Assembly: GCF_028548475.1 (NCBI RefSeq)
Contig: NZ_JAQQLE010000014.1
Coordinates: forward strand, 1 to 64,000
Direction of reading: 5' to 3'
Length of the DNA: 64,000 bases
DNA from: Vogesella margarita
GTDB taxonomy: Bacteria; Pseudomonadota; Gammaproteobacteria; Burkholderiales; Chromobacteriaceae
The notes beneath the pieces are model-generated. The model had not been told where the DNA came from. It searched no databases and was given only the letters and a program-made list of their open reading frames with translations. Position numbers and translations under genes: made by a program. Positions 1 to 7,730 of this stretch are shown piece by piece; the stretch's first letter is position 1, and every line of letters begins with the position of its first letter.

Positions 1-114
1 GTCTGGTGGCCATAGCGAGGTGGTCCCACGCCTTCCCATTCCGAACAGGACCGTGAAACGCCTTAGCGCCGATGATAGTGCAGATACCTGTGTGAAAGTA
101 GGACACCGCCAGAC
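1..114 (+). rRNA. rrf: 5S ribosomal RNA, copy 1
   Basis: The sequence has the conserved 5S features: a CCATAGCG block, GGTCCCAC, CCGAAC, GTGAAACG, AGCGCCGATGATAGTG and GTGAAAGTAGGAC. Its first bases (GTCTGGTGG) pair with its last (CCGCCAGAC) as helix I, so the gene begins almost exactly at the window edge. One or two 5' bases may be missing. It is presumably the end of a 16S-23S-5S operon lying to the left of the window. Confidence 0.95.
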
Positions 115-126
115 GCCCCATTCAGA

Positions 127-150
127 TGCCCCGACCGGATGGTCGGGGCA
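127..150 (+). terminator. hairpin after first 5S gene
   Basis: A perfect 10-bp stem (TGCCCCGACC / GGTCGGGGCA) with a GGAT loop lies 12 bases after 5S copy 1. The T-rich tail is weak (TTGGTTT), so part of the transcript may read through into the second 5S gene. Confidence 0.7.
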
Positions 151-187
151 TTGGTTTACCCGCCGAATGCCGGTAAACGACCAGTTT

Positions 188-302
188 TTCTGGTGACCAT
201 AGCGAAGTAGTCCCACGCCTTCCCATTCCGAACAGGACCGTGAAATACTTTAGCGCCGATGATAGTGCCCATTGCGGGTGTGAAAGTAGGACATTGCCAG
301 AG
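188..302 (+). rRNA. rrf: 5S ribosomal RNA, copy 2 (diverged)
   Basis: This is a second complete 5S gene about 75 bases after the first. The core (CCCACGCCTTCCCATTCCGAACAGGACCGTGAAA) matches copy 1 in its conserved stretches. The two copies differ in helix I (TTCTGGTGA against GTCTGGTGG), in GAAGTAG against GAGGTGG, in ATACTTTAG against CGCCTTAG, and around the loop near position 270. Several changes look compensatory with the partner strand, so this copy is probably still functional rather than a pseudogene. Confidence 0.9.
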
Positions 303-340
303 CCCCATTAGCGCTGCGGAACATTCCGCGGCGGACAGAA

Positions 341-367
341 AAGCCCGGACCCCGTGTCCGGGCTTTT
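341..367 (+). terminator. rho-independent terminator of the rRNA operon
   Basis: A perfect 10-bp stem (AAGCCCGGAC / GTCCGGGCTT) with a five-base loop is followed by a run of T. It lies about 40 bases after the second 5S gene and is the likely main terminator of the rRNA operon. Confidence 0.9.
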
Positions 368-465
368 TGCTTTGCATTGCCGCTGCGGCAAGCGCGGAGG
401 CAATGGTATCCTTGCCGCTTATCGTATTGTGCCGCGTGTCGTCGTGGCCGCAGCAAAGGAAACGC

Positions 466-963
466 ATGACTTATCCGACTCCGCAGTTTGAAGAAAAGAT
501 CTGTTCGCCCGAGCAACTGGCCGCAAGGTTGGCCGCACTGCCGCGCCCGATCGTGTTTACCAATGGCTGTTTCGACATTCTGCATCGCGGTCACGTGACT
601 TACCTCGCCCAGGCGCGGGCGCTGGGCGGCAGCCTGATCGTGGGGCTGAATACCGACGCTTCGGTGAAGCGGCAGGGCAAGGGTGACGACCGACCGATCA
701 ACAACGAGCTGAACCGCGCGGCGGTGCTGGCGGCGCTGGAAAGCGTCAGCCTGGTGACCTGGTTCGATAGCGACACCCCGGCCGATCTGATTGAACTGGT
801 GCAGCCGGATGTACTGGTCAAGGGCGGCGACTGGACGGTGGACAAGATCGTCGGCAGCGCCGAAACACTGGCCCGCGGCGGCGAGGTGCACTCCATCCCC
901 TTCCTGTTCGATACCTCGACCACCGCTACCATCAAGAAAATCCGGACCGTGGACGGCCAATGA
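466..963 (+). CDS. rfaE2: D-glycero-beta-D-manno-heptose 1-phosphate adenylyltransferase (HldE C-terminal type)
   Basis: This nucleotidyltransferase activates heptose 1-phosphate with ATP to ADP-heptose for the inner core of lipopolysaccharide, in the cytosol. The 165-residue protein has the cytidylyltransferase-like signature [13 protein letters not shown] at residues 31-43, with the HxGH histidines at 40 and 43, and the STTATIKKI stretch near the C-terminus. It contains only the adenylyltransferase half; the kinase half (fused in E. coli HldE) must be encoded elsewhere. The ATG at 466 follows an AAAGGA Shine-Dalgarno six bases upstream; the open frame extends further left but into the 5S terminator. 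Its stop overlaps the birA start (ATGA). One copy of the repeated AAGGTTGGCCGCA word lies inside it at 525-537. Confidence 0.93.
   Translation: MTYPTPQFEEKICSPEQLAARLAALPRPIVFTNGCFDILHRGHVTYLAQARALGGSLIVGLNTDASVKRQGKGDDRPINNELNRAAVLAALESVSLVTWFDSDTPADLIELVQPDVLVKGGDWTVDKIVGSAETLARGGEVHSIPFLFDTSTTATIKKIRTVDGQ
525..537 (+). repeat. candidate DNA-uptake-like word: first of about 40 copies
   Basis: The consensus is AAGGTTGGCCGCA; the core counted is GTTGGCCGCA. Plus-strand cores start at 528, 1656, 2494, 3763, 7651, 16562, 22241, 29055, 31166, 31679, 35420, 35895, 37565, 39577, 41569, 45088, 51694, 54931, 56248, 56689, 58399, 59049, 60961 and 63055. Minus-strand cores (TGCGGCCAAC on plus) start at 6469, 15057, 15745, 24226, 25452, 27131, 32523, 35909, 41559, 47790, 51154, 51684, 56272, 57038, 57059, 57347 and 59072. 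Close variants ending GCCGCG occur at 6479, 27825, 53018 and 61346. Inside genes the word is read as KVGR, RLAA or RWPQ in different frames, so selection is on the DNA rather than on a protein motif. Confidence 0.85.
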
Positions 964-1925
964 AAGACCTGGCGTTTTCGGTGTTGCGCACCCTGGCCGA
1001 TGGCCGTTTCCATTCCGGCGAGGCGATGGCGCAGCAGCTTGGCTGTTCGCGCACCCTGGTGTGGCAGGCGGTGCACCATCTGGAGAACGAGTTCGGCCTC
1101 ACCGTGTTCAGCGTGCGTGGCCAGGGCTACCGTCTGCCGGCGCCGTTCTCGCTGCTGGATGTGAGCTCGGTGCGTGCCGCTCTGGACGAGCGTGCGGCCA
1201 ACGTGTTCACGCTGGCGCTGGCCGACGAGATCGACTCCTCCAATACCCAGCTCACCACGCGCGCGGCGCAGGGCGCGCCGCACGGCCTGGTGCTGGCGGC
1301 GGAGCGGCAGACCGCCGGTCGCGGCCGGCTGGGGCGACGCTGGCAGATGCGGCTTGGCGCCGGGCTGACCTTCTCGCTGCTGTGGCGCTTTGATCGTGGC
1401 CTGTCCGGCCTGGCCGGGTTGTCGCTGGTGGTCGGCATCGCCATCGTGCGCGCCCTGCGCGAGTTCGGCGTGCCGGTGGCGCTGAAGTGGCCGAACGACG
1501 TGCTGCTCGATGGCCGCAAGCTGGCCGGCATCCTGATCGAATTGTCCGGCGATGCGCTGGGGCCGGCGGCGGTGGTGATCGGCATCGGCCTCAACGTGGA
1601 GGCGCCGGGCGAGGTGGACCAGCCGGTGGCCAATCTCGCCGACGCCGGCTGCAAGGTTGGCCGCAATGCGCTGCTGGCGGCGCTGCTCAACCAGCTGGCC
1701 GGGGTGCTGGCGCAGTTCGATCGCGACGGCTTTGCCGCCTTCCGCGACGAGTGGCACCAGCTGGCGGCCTTCATCGGTCAGCCGGTGCGCCTCAGCTTCA
1801 GCCACGGCGAACCGGCCGACGGCATCGCCGTCGGTGTCGACGACAGCGGGGCGCTGCTGGTCGATGGTGCCGCTGGCCGCCGCGTGTTCCATGTTGGCGA
1901 AGTCAGCCTGCGGGCGGCGCCATGA
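960..1925 (+). CDS. birA: bifunctional biotin--[acetyl-CoA carboxylase] ligase / biotin operon repressor
   Basis: BirA makes biotinyl-AMP and transfers biotin to the lysine of AccB; with its N-terminal domain it also represses biotin synthesis genes. The 321-residue protein has an N-terminal winged helix (residues about 1-60, with an [12 protein letters not shown] recognition region), the biotin-binding GRGRLGRRW loop at 120-128, KWPND at 176-180 and a small C-terminal SH3-like domain. The helix-turn-helix is present, so the regulatory form is likely. It starts in an ATGA overlap with the upstream gene and ends in an ATGA overlap with coaX, so translation is probably coupled. Its substrate genes accB and accC lie 34 kb away in this window. 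Confidence 0.95.
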   Translation: MKDLAFSVLRTLADGRFHSGEAMAQQLGCSRTLVWQAVHHLENEFGLTVFSVRGQGYRLPAPFSLLDVSSVRAALDERAANVFTLALADEIDSSNTQLTTRAAQGAPHGLVLAAERQTAGRGRLGRRWQMRLGAGLTFSLLWRFDRGLSGLAGLSLVVGIAIVRALREFGVPVALKWPNDVLLDGRKLAGILIELSGDALGPAAVVIGIGLNVEAPGEVDQPVANLADAGCKVGRNALLAALLNQLAGVLAQFDRDGFAAFRDEWHQLAAFIGQPVRLSFSHGEPADGIAVGVDDSGALLVDGAAGRRVFHVGEVSLRAAP

Positions 1926-2638
1926 AGCTGCTGATCGACGCCGGCAACACCCGCGTCAAGTGGGCACTGTGGGACGGCCACCAGCTGCAGCCGCAGGGCG
2001 CGGTGGCGCACGCCGACATCGCCACCCTGGCCGCGCCGTGGGCGGCGCTGCCGTTGAGCGCGGTGCTGGCCGCCAGCGTGGCGCACGAGGCGGTGCGACA
2101 GGCGATCGAGGCGGCTTCGCCGCTGCCGGTGCAGTGGCAGCGTGCGCAGGCGGCGGCATTCGGGGTGCGCAACCACTACCGCAATGTCGCCGAGCAGGGT
2201 GCCGACCGCTGGCTGGCGGTGCTGGGCGCGCGGCAGCGCTATCCGGCGCAGGACGTGGTGATCGCCAGCGCCGGCACCGCGCTGACGGTGGAGGCGCTGA
2301 CCGCCGAGGGTGACTATCTGGGCGGCCTGATCCTGCCCGGCTACCGGCTGATGCTGGCCAGCCTGGCGCAGAATACCGCCAACCTCGACCGTGCCGCCGG
2401 TCACGCCTGCGCCTTCCCGCAGGGGACCGAGGATGCGCTGGCCTCCGGCGCCATCGACGCGCTGTGCGGCGCGATCCAGCGTCTGCAGCAAAGGTTGGCC
2501 GCACACACCGGCCGTGCGCCGCGCTTGCTGCTCACCGGTGGCGACGCCGCTTTGTTGCAGCCGCACCTCCCGCCGGATGCGCGGATGGTGGATAATCTCG
2601 TCATCTATGGATTAGCAAGCGTGGCAGACGGCTCATGA
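1922..2638 (+). CDS. coaX: type III pantothenate kinase
   Basis: CoaX phosphorylates pantothenate, the first step of coenzyme A synthesis. The 238-residue protein has the ASKHA-fold phosphate motif DAGNTRVKW (residues 6-14), GADRW (93-97), a SAGTALTV motif and GGLILPGY. It is the potassium-dependent, acyl-CoA-insensitive class. The ATG is set by the ATGA overlap with birA. In several Neisseria genomes birA and coaX are fused; here they are separate but overlapping, which is the likely precursor arrangement. A repeat word lies at 2491-2503 and is read as QRLAA. Confidence 0.94.
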   Translation: MKLLIDAGNTRVKWALWDGHQLQPQGAVAHADIATLAAPWAALPLSAVLAASVAHEAVRQAIEAASPLPVQWQRAQAAAFGVRNHYRNVAEQGADRWLAVLGARQRYPAQDVVIASAGTALTVEALTAEGDYLGGLILPGYRLMLASLAQNTANLDRAAGHACAFPQGTEDALASGAIDALCGAIQRLQQRLAAHTGRAPRLLLTGGDAALLQPHLPPDARMVDNLVIYGLASVADGS

Positions 2639-3495
2639 AGTGGTTTCTCGTAATCGTGGTGGTACTGAACGTGCTGGTCGGCCTCTATGGCGTGCTGAAG
2701 CAGAAACCGGTCGCCGACATCGGCGCGCAGGACATCAATGCGGCGCAGCTGACCATCCTGCCGGCCAGCTGGAGCCCGGCGTCCGCGCCGCTGGCACAGC
2801 CGGAAGCCAGTGCCGTCACCGCGCTGACCGACAACCTCGACGCCAGTGTCGCCACCCCGGCGGCGGCACTGCCGGCAACCCTCGCCAGCCAGCCATCCGT
2901 ACAGAAGCCGGCCATGCAGAAGCCGCTCATGCAGAAGCCGCTCATGCAGAAACCGGTGGCGCCGCTCAAGGCCGACACGCCGACCGTGGCCAAGGCCGAG
3001 CTCACGCCGGTGGCCAAACCGGCCGCTGCCGGACAGTGCCTGGCCTGGGGCGCGCTGGACGACAAGCAGCTGGCACGGGTGCAGGGTGGCCTGCCGGCGC
3101 TGAAGCTGGCTGCCGCGCCGCAAAGCAGCGTCAAGGAAGCGATGCGCGGCTCCGGCCGGGTGTGGGTGTTCTACCCGCCGCTCGCGACCAAGGCGGAAAC
3201 GCAGACGCTGGTGGCGGAGCTGAAGGGCAAGGGCTTCGACAGCTACATCGTCAAGACCGAAGGCGAGTTCAGCGGCCACCTGTCGCTGGGCCTGTTCTCG
3301 AAAGAGGCGGCGGCGCAGGCGCTGGTGGCACGGCTGAAGGCGGCCGGCTACGACAAGGCCAAGGTCGACGCCCGCAGCGAGCGCAGCCAGCTCACCACCC
3401 TCAGCTTCCGCGCGCTGGACGCGGCGCAGGCCGACAAGCTGCGCGCGCTGCAGCAGCGGCTGTTGCCCGGCATCCCGCTGCGCGCCTGCAGCTGA
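2635..3495 (+). CDS. SPOR-domain membrane protein
   Basis: The 286-residue protein has one N-terminal membrane segment (residues about 3-20, FLVIVVVLNVLVGLYGVL), a long Pro/Ala-rich linker and a C-terminal SPOR-type domain (about 165-265; VWVFYPPLATKAETQTLVAE followed by a second half around GHLSLGLFSKEAAAQALV). SPOR domains bind denuded peptidoglycan at the division site, so a septal role is likely. The linker has a short tandem repeat of MQKPL/MQKPV; two 15-bp units (2914-2943) are identical in DNA, so length variation between strains is likely. It is the fourth gene of an overlapping chain with birA and coaX. It ends at a strong terminator. Confidence 0.8.
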   Translation: MKWFLVIVVVLNVLVGLYGVLKQKPVADIGAQDINAAQLTILPASWSPASAPLAQPEASAVTALTDNLDASVATPAAALPATLASQPSVQKPAMQKPLMQKPLMQKPVAPLKADTPTVAKAELTPVAKPAAAGQCLAWGALDDKQLARVQGGLPALKLAAAPQSSVKEAMRGSGRVWVFYPPLATKAETQTLVAELKGKGFDSYIVKTEGEFSGHLSLGLFSKEAAAQALVARLKAAGYDKAKVDARSERSQLTTLSFRALDAAQADKLRALQQRLLPGIPLRACS

Positions 3496-3506
3496 TCGCA
3501 AACCCG

Positions 3507-3533
3507 AGGCAGACCGTGCGGTCTGCCTTTTTC
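3507..3533 (+). terminator. rho-independent terminator
   Basis: A perfect 10-bp stem (AGGCAGACCG / CGGTCTGCCT) with a TG loop followed by TTTTTC lies 12 bases after the stop of the SPOR gene and closes the rfaE2-birA-coaX-SPOR transcript. Confidence 0.93.
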
Positions 3534-3544
3534 TTTGGCCCGCC

Positions 3545-4351
3545 ATGCATAGACAACACTTTTCCCGGCTGCTGGACCAGCGCGTCGCCACGCGCAGCCT
3601 GTACCGCGAGCCGCTGACCTGGCTGCTGGGCGGGGCGATGGCCTTCATCGCCGGCGCGCTCAATGCCGGCGGCTTTCTCGCGGTGCAGCGCTACACCTCG
3701 CACGTGTCCGGCGTGGTGTCGTCGATGGCGGACAACCTGGTGCTGGGCGACGTGTCGGCAACGTTGGCCGCACTGGCCTCGCTGCTGGCCTTCATCGCCG
3801 GCGCCGCCCACGCCGCGTGGCTGATCAACTGGGCGCGGCGGCAGCGCCTGCGCAGCGGCTACGGCGTGTCGCTGATCGAGGAGTCGCTGCTGATGCTGCT
3901 GTTCGGCGTGTCCGGTGCCGCGCTGGCGATCGCGCCCGATTTCTTCGCGCCGCCCATCGTGCTGCTGCTGTGTTTCATCATGGGCATGCACAACACCATT
4001 GTCACCAAGCTGTCCGGCGGCCTGTTGCGCTCCACCCACATGACCGGCATCGCCACCGACATCGGCATCGAGCTGGCCCGCGCCAGCTACGTCAACCGCG
4101 ACCGCAACAGCAAGGTGGCGCAGGTGCGCGCCAACCGCGAGCGGCTGCAGATTTACCTGCTGATCCTCGGCGCCTTCTTCGTCGGCGGCGTGGTCGGCGC
4201 GCTCGGCTTCAGTTACCTCGGCTACGGCTTCAGCGTGCCGCTGGCGCTGTTCCTGTTCGTCCTCGGCCTGCGCCCGCTGTGGTACGACCTGCGCCTGCGC
4301 TGGCGCTGGTGGCGCAACAGCCGCAGCGCCGTGCCGCGTGAAAAGACATGA
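3545..4351 (+). CDS. DUF1275 (YoaK-type) integral membrane protein
   Basis: The 268-residue protein has about six hydrophobic segments and an N-terminal region typical of DUF1275 (WLLGGAMAFIAGALNAGGFL, then SHVSGVVSSMADNL, and later GMHNTIVTKLSGG and THMTGIATDIGI). The family function is not established; transport has been suggested. The C-terminus is strongly basic and tryptophan/arginine-rich (RLRWRWWRNSRS). It begins only 12 bases after the preceding terminator, and I see no clear Shine-Dalgarno. A repeat word (ACGTTGGCCGCA) lies at 3761-3772. Confidence 0.85.
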   Translation: MHRQHFSRLLDQRVATRSLYREPLTWLLGGAMAFIAGALNAGGFLAVQRYTSHVSGVVSSMADNLVLGDVSATLAALASLLAFIAGAAHAAWLINWARRQRLRSGYGVSLIEESLLMLLFGVSGAALAIAPDFFAPPIVLLLCFIMGMHNTIVTKLSGGLLRSTHMTGIATDIGIELARASYVNRDRNSKVAQVRANRERLQIYLLILGAFFVGGVVGALGFSYLGYGFSVPLALFLFVLGLRPLWYDLRLRWRWWRNSRSAVPREKT

Positions 4352-4353
4352 AA

Positions 4354-4393
4354 ACGTCATCCAACTGACACGCTTCCGTGATCTGGCTGTCAC
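4354..4393 (+). promoter_or_regulatory. tandem Pho box upstream of phoX
   Basis: Four heptamers sit at an exact 11-base period: ACGTCAT (4354), CTGACAC (4365), CCGTGAT (4376) and CTGTCAC (4387). The PhoB half-site consensus is CTGTCAT with 4-base spacers, giving matches of 5, 5, 5 and 6 out of 7. The array ends 56 bases before the phoX start, as expected where PhoB replaces the -35 element. The period and position are seen directly; PhoB binding is inferred. Confidence 0.65.
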
Positions 4394-4448
4394 GCACCTG
4401 CCTTAAGGTAGGCGCGGTCAATAAACGCATGCCGCCACGAGGTTCATC

Positions 4449-6410
4449 ATGTCCGACAGCTACAAAATCAAACACCACGGCGTAGAGGCCGCGGCCAACG
4501 AATCCACCAACCCATTGCTGTCCGAAGTGCTGGAAGCACGCTTCTCCCGCCGCAGCCTGCTGCAGGGCTCTGGTGCCCTCGGCGTGGCCGGCGTGCTGTC
4601 GGGCAGTTTCGCCACCCTGGCCGAAGCCGCCAGCGCACCGTTTGCCAAGAAGACCCCGCAGCTGGGCTTCAAGCCGGTGCCGTTCGGTTTTGAAGACAAG
4701 GTCGTGGTGCCGGAAGGCTACACGGCCGAGGTGCTGTACGCCTGGGGCGATCCGGTGGGCATCAAGGGCAATATGCCGGCCTTCAAGCAGGACGCTTCCA
4801 ACAGCGCCGCCGAGCAGGAAGTCCAGGCCGGCATGCACCACGACGGCATGCACTACTACCCGCTGCCGCTGGGCGCGACCGGCTCCAAGCACGGCCTGCT
4901 GGCCATCAACCACGAATACACCGATGACGGCCTGCTCCATGTTGGCGGCATGAAGCCGTGGAATGGCGACAAGGTGAAGAAGGCACAAGCCGCCGTCGGC
5001 GTGTCGGTGATCGAAGTCGAAGACACTGGCAAAGGCTGGCAAGTGGTACGGCCGTCGAAATACGCGCGCCGCATCACCGCCAACACGCCGATCGCCATCG
5101 GCGGCCCGGCACGCGGCAATGCACTGATGAAAACCGAGGCCGATCCGCAAGGCGTGGAAATCCTCGGCACCTTCCAGAACTGCGCCAGCGGCCCGACGCC
5201 GTGGGGCACCTACCTGACCTGTGAGGAGAACTTCGACGGCGTGTTCGTCAACGAATCCGGCAACCTCACCGAGCTGGAAAAGCGCTACGGCATCTCCAAC
5301 AAGGACGCCGGCTATCGCTGGGCGTGGGAAGACTTCCGCTTCGACCTGCAGTTGAACCCGAACGAAGCCAACCGCTTCGGCTGGGTGGTGGAAATCGACC
5401 CGTTCGATCCGGCCGCCAAGCCGGTGAAGCGCACCGCACTCGGCCGCTTCAAGCATGAAGGCGCCACCACCACCATCGCGGCCAACGGGCAAGTGGTGGT
5501 GTACATGGGCGACGACCAGCGCTTCGAGTACATCTACAAGTTCGTGTCCAAGAACAAGTACAACCCGAAAAACCGCAAGGCCAATATGCAGCTGCTGGAA
5601 GAGGGCACGCTGTACGTGGCACGCTTCGACGCCGATGGCAGCGGCCAGTGGCTGCCGCTGGTGCACGGCCAGAACGGCCTGACCGCGGAAAACGGTTTTG
5701 CCGACCAGGGCGACGTGGTGATCAAGGCGCGCATGGCCGCCGACAAGCTCGGCGCCACCAAGATGGACCGTCCGGAATGGATTGCCGTCGATCCGCGCCA
5801 TCCGGGCAGCGTGTACTGCACCCTGACCAACAACAGCGACCGCGGCAAGGAAGGCAAGCCGGGCACCGACGCGGCCAACCCGCGCAACGACAACAAGTTC
5901 GGCCACATCCTGCACTGGCAGGAAAAAGGCAGCGATGCCGCCGCCCTAGGCTTCAAGTGGGACATCTTCGTGCTGGCCGGCCGCCCCGACGCGGCCAAGC
6001 CGGAACACGTCGGCAACATCAAGGGCGACGCCTTCGGCAGCCCGGACGGCCTGAAATTCGACCACAACGGCGTGCTGTGGGTACAGACCGACGTGTCCAC
6101 CTCCACGGTGAACATGAAGGAATACCAGGACATGGGTAACAATCAGATGGTGGCGGTGGTGCCGGAAACCGGCGAATTCCGCCGCTTCCTGACCGGCCCG
6201 AACGGTTGCGAGATCACCGGCCTCGCCTTCACGCCGGACATGAAGACCATGTTCGTCAACATCCAGCACCCTGGCGAGCCGGACTCCGAGCGCAACGACC
6301 CGGCCAAGCCGACCGCGATCTCCACCTGGCCGGACGGCCCGAAAGCCGGCCGCCCGCGCGCCGGCACGGTGGTGGTACGCAAGCTCAACGGTGGCGTGAT
6401 CGGCAGCTAA
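4449..6410 (+). CDS. phoX: PhoX-family alkaline phosphatase (DUF839), Tat-exported
   Basis: PhoX is a calcium/iron phosphatase that releases phosphate from organic esters outside the inner membrane. The 653-residue protein carries a twin-arginine signal (SRRSLLQG at 33-40 followed by a hydrophobic stretch ending in AEAASA), so it is exported folded. Family signatures include AINHEYTDDG, GPTPWGTYLTCEENFDG, a CTLTNNSDRG block and a C-terminal MFVNIQHPGE motif. The ATG at 4449 follows an ACGAGG ribosome site. A tandem Pho box upstream predicts induction by phosphate starvation. A terminator and then a repeat-word palindrome follow the stop. Confidence 0.93.
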   Translation: MSDSYKIKHHGVEAAANESTNPLLSEVLEARFSRRSLLQGSGALGVAGVLSGSFATLAEAASAPFAKKTPQLGFKPVPFGFEDKVVVPEGYTAEVLYAWGDPVGIKGNMPAFKQDASNSAAEQEVQAGMHHDGMHYYPLPLGATGSKHGLLAINHEYTDDGLLHVGGMKPWNGDKVKKAQAAVGVSVIEVEDTGKGWQVVRPSKYARRITANTPIAIGGPARGNALMKTEADPQGVEILGTFQNCASGPTPWGTYLTCEENFDGVFVNESGNLTELEKRYGISNKDAGYRWAWEDFRFDLQLNPNEANRFGWVVEIDPFDPAAKPVKRTALGRFKHEGATTTIAANGQVVVYMGDDQRFEYIYKFVSKNKYNPKNRKANMQLLEEGTLYVARFDADGSGQWLPLVHGQNGLTAENGFADQGDVVIKARMAADKLGATKMDRPEWIAVDPRHPGSVYCTLTNNSDRGKEGKPGTDAANPRNDNKFGHILHWQEKGSDAAALGFKWDIFVLAGRPDAAKPEHVGNIKGDAFGSPDGLKFDHNGVLWVQTDVSTSTVNMKEYQDMGNNQMVAVVPETGEFRRFLTGPNGCEITGLAFTPDMKTMFVNIQHPGEPDSERNDPAKPTAISTWPDGPKAGRPRAGTVVVRKLNGGVIGS

Positions 6411-6435
6411 ACCGCTGGCACCGAAGCGAAGGACA

Positions 6436-6466
6436 ACAGCCCCCGCGATTGCGGGGCTGTTTTTTT
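6436..6466 (+). terminator. rho-independent terminator of phoX
   Basis: A GC-rich stem (ACAGCCCC-CGC / GCGGGGCTGT, one bulged C, GATT loop) is followed by seven T. Confidence 0.92.
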
Positions 6467-6468
6467 AT

Positions 6469-6488
6469 TGCGGCCAACGTTGGCCGCG
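6469..6488. repeat. head-to-head repeat-word palindrome
   Basis: The perfect 18-bp palindrome GCGGCCAACGTTGGCCGC lies directly after the T-run of the phoX terminator. It is two copies of the repeated word fused at the AACGTT centre. Confidence 0.85.
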
Positions 6489-6661
6489 GCGGTTGCGGCT
6501 TAAGTGATTCATTTCGCACGCCAAACTTGCCCTCGCACCGCCGACACGGCACACTGCGCGCTGCGCACCGCGGGGTGTGCCAGCCTCAAACCGTCGGCTG
6601 TACAGATGGACGGTAATCGTCGTGGCGCGTCGCCGCGGCGTGCTCTTCTTGCGGAGCGAAC

Positions 6662-7630
6662 ATGTCTGACGATCAAATCAAGGGCGACGGCGCCATTCGC
6701 CGCCAGAGCCTGTACGGCTCCTCCATCGAAAACACCTACGCCGGCGTGCTGTCCTTCATGCGCCGCAACTACACGCGCAATCTGGAAGGCGCGGACGTGG
6801 TGGTATCCGGCATTCCGCTGGACCTGTCCGTCACCTACCGCTCCGGCGCGCGCCAGGGTCCGCAGGCCATCCGTGCCGCCAGCGTGCAGCTGGCCGAGCT
6901 CAAGCCCTACCCGTGGGGCTTCGACCCGTTCGACGACCTGGCCGTGATCGACTACGGCGACTGCTGGTTCGACGCGCACAACCCGCTGACCATCAAGCCG
7001 TCCATCATCGAACACGCACGCACTATCCTCGCCTCCGGCGCCAAGATGCTGACCTTCGGCGGCGACCACTTCGTCACCTACCCGCTGTTGATCGCGCACG
7101 CCGAAAAGTACGGCAAGCCGCTGGCGCTGCTGCACTTCGATGCGCACTGCGATACCTGGCCGGACGACGAGCCGGACAGCCTGAACCACGGCACCATGTT
7201 CTACAAGGCGGTGAAGGACGGCCTGATCGATCCGGCCAAGTCGGTACAGGTCGGCATCCGCACCTGGAACGACGACTTCATGGGCCTGAACGTGCTGGGC
7301 GCGCCGTGGGTGCACGACAACGGCGTCGATGCCACCATCGCCGAGATCAAGAAGACCATCGGCGACGCGCCGGTGTACGTCACCTTCGACATCGACTGCC
7401 TGGATCCGGCATTTGCCCCGGGCACCGGCACCCCGGTACCGGGCGGCCTCACCACCGCACAGGCGCTGAAGATCATCCGCAACCTGGGCGACCTGAACAT
7501 CGTCGGCATGGACGTGGTGGAAGTGGCGCCGAGCTACGACCAGAGCGAGATTACCGCCATCGCCGCCGCGCACATCGCCTGTGACATGCTGTGCCTGATG
7601 CGCAACAAGAAGGTGGCCGGCACGCTGTAA
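6662..7630 (+). CDS. speB: agmatinase
   Basis: Agmatinase hydrolyses agmatine to putrescine and urea in the cytosol. The 322-residue ureohydrolase has all dimanganese motifs: GGDH (133-136), HFDAHCD (158-164) and FDIDCLDP (242-249), followed by the agmatinase-type PGTGTPVPGG loop. These favour agmatinase over arginase or formimidoylglutamase. The ATG at 6662 is preceded by GCGGAG. No arginine decarboxylase gene is visible nearby. A repeat-word dyad and a terminator follow. Confidence 0.92.
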   Translation: MSDDQIKGDGAIRRQSLYGSSIENTYAGVLSFMRRNYTRNLEGADVVVSGIPLDLSVTYRSGARQGPQAIRAASVQLAELKPYPWGFDPFDDLAVIDYGDCWFDAHNPLTIKPSIIEHARTILASGAKMLTFGGDHFVTYPLLIAHAEKYGKPLALLHFDAHCDTWPDDEPDSLNHGTMFYKAVKDGLIDPAKSVQVGIRTWNDDFMGLNVLGAPWVHDNGVDATIAEIKKTIGDAPVYVTFDIDCLDPAFAPGTGTPVPGGLTTAQALKIIRNLGDLNIVGMDVVEVAPSYDQSEITAIAAAHIACDMLCLMRNKKVAGTL

Positions 7631-7640
7631 GCCGTCCGCC

Positions 7641-7699
7641 TGCGGCCAAGGTTGGCCGCAAACAAAAACCGCGCCCTGTGCAGACAGGGTGCGGTTTTT
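7641..7699 (+). terminator. repeat-word dyad plus rho-independent terminator after speB
   Basis: TGCGGCCAAGGTTGGCCGCA (7641-7660) is an inverted pair of the repeat word starting 11 bases after the speB stop. It is followed by a conventional terminator (7665-7699): AAAACCGC-CCCTGT pairing with ACAGGG-GCGGTTTT and a run of T. The terminator marks the left edge of the lower-GC secretion island. Confidence 0.88.
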
Positions 7700-7730
7700 T
7701 TCATGAGGACAGATGCTCTCCGTATATTGC

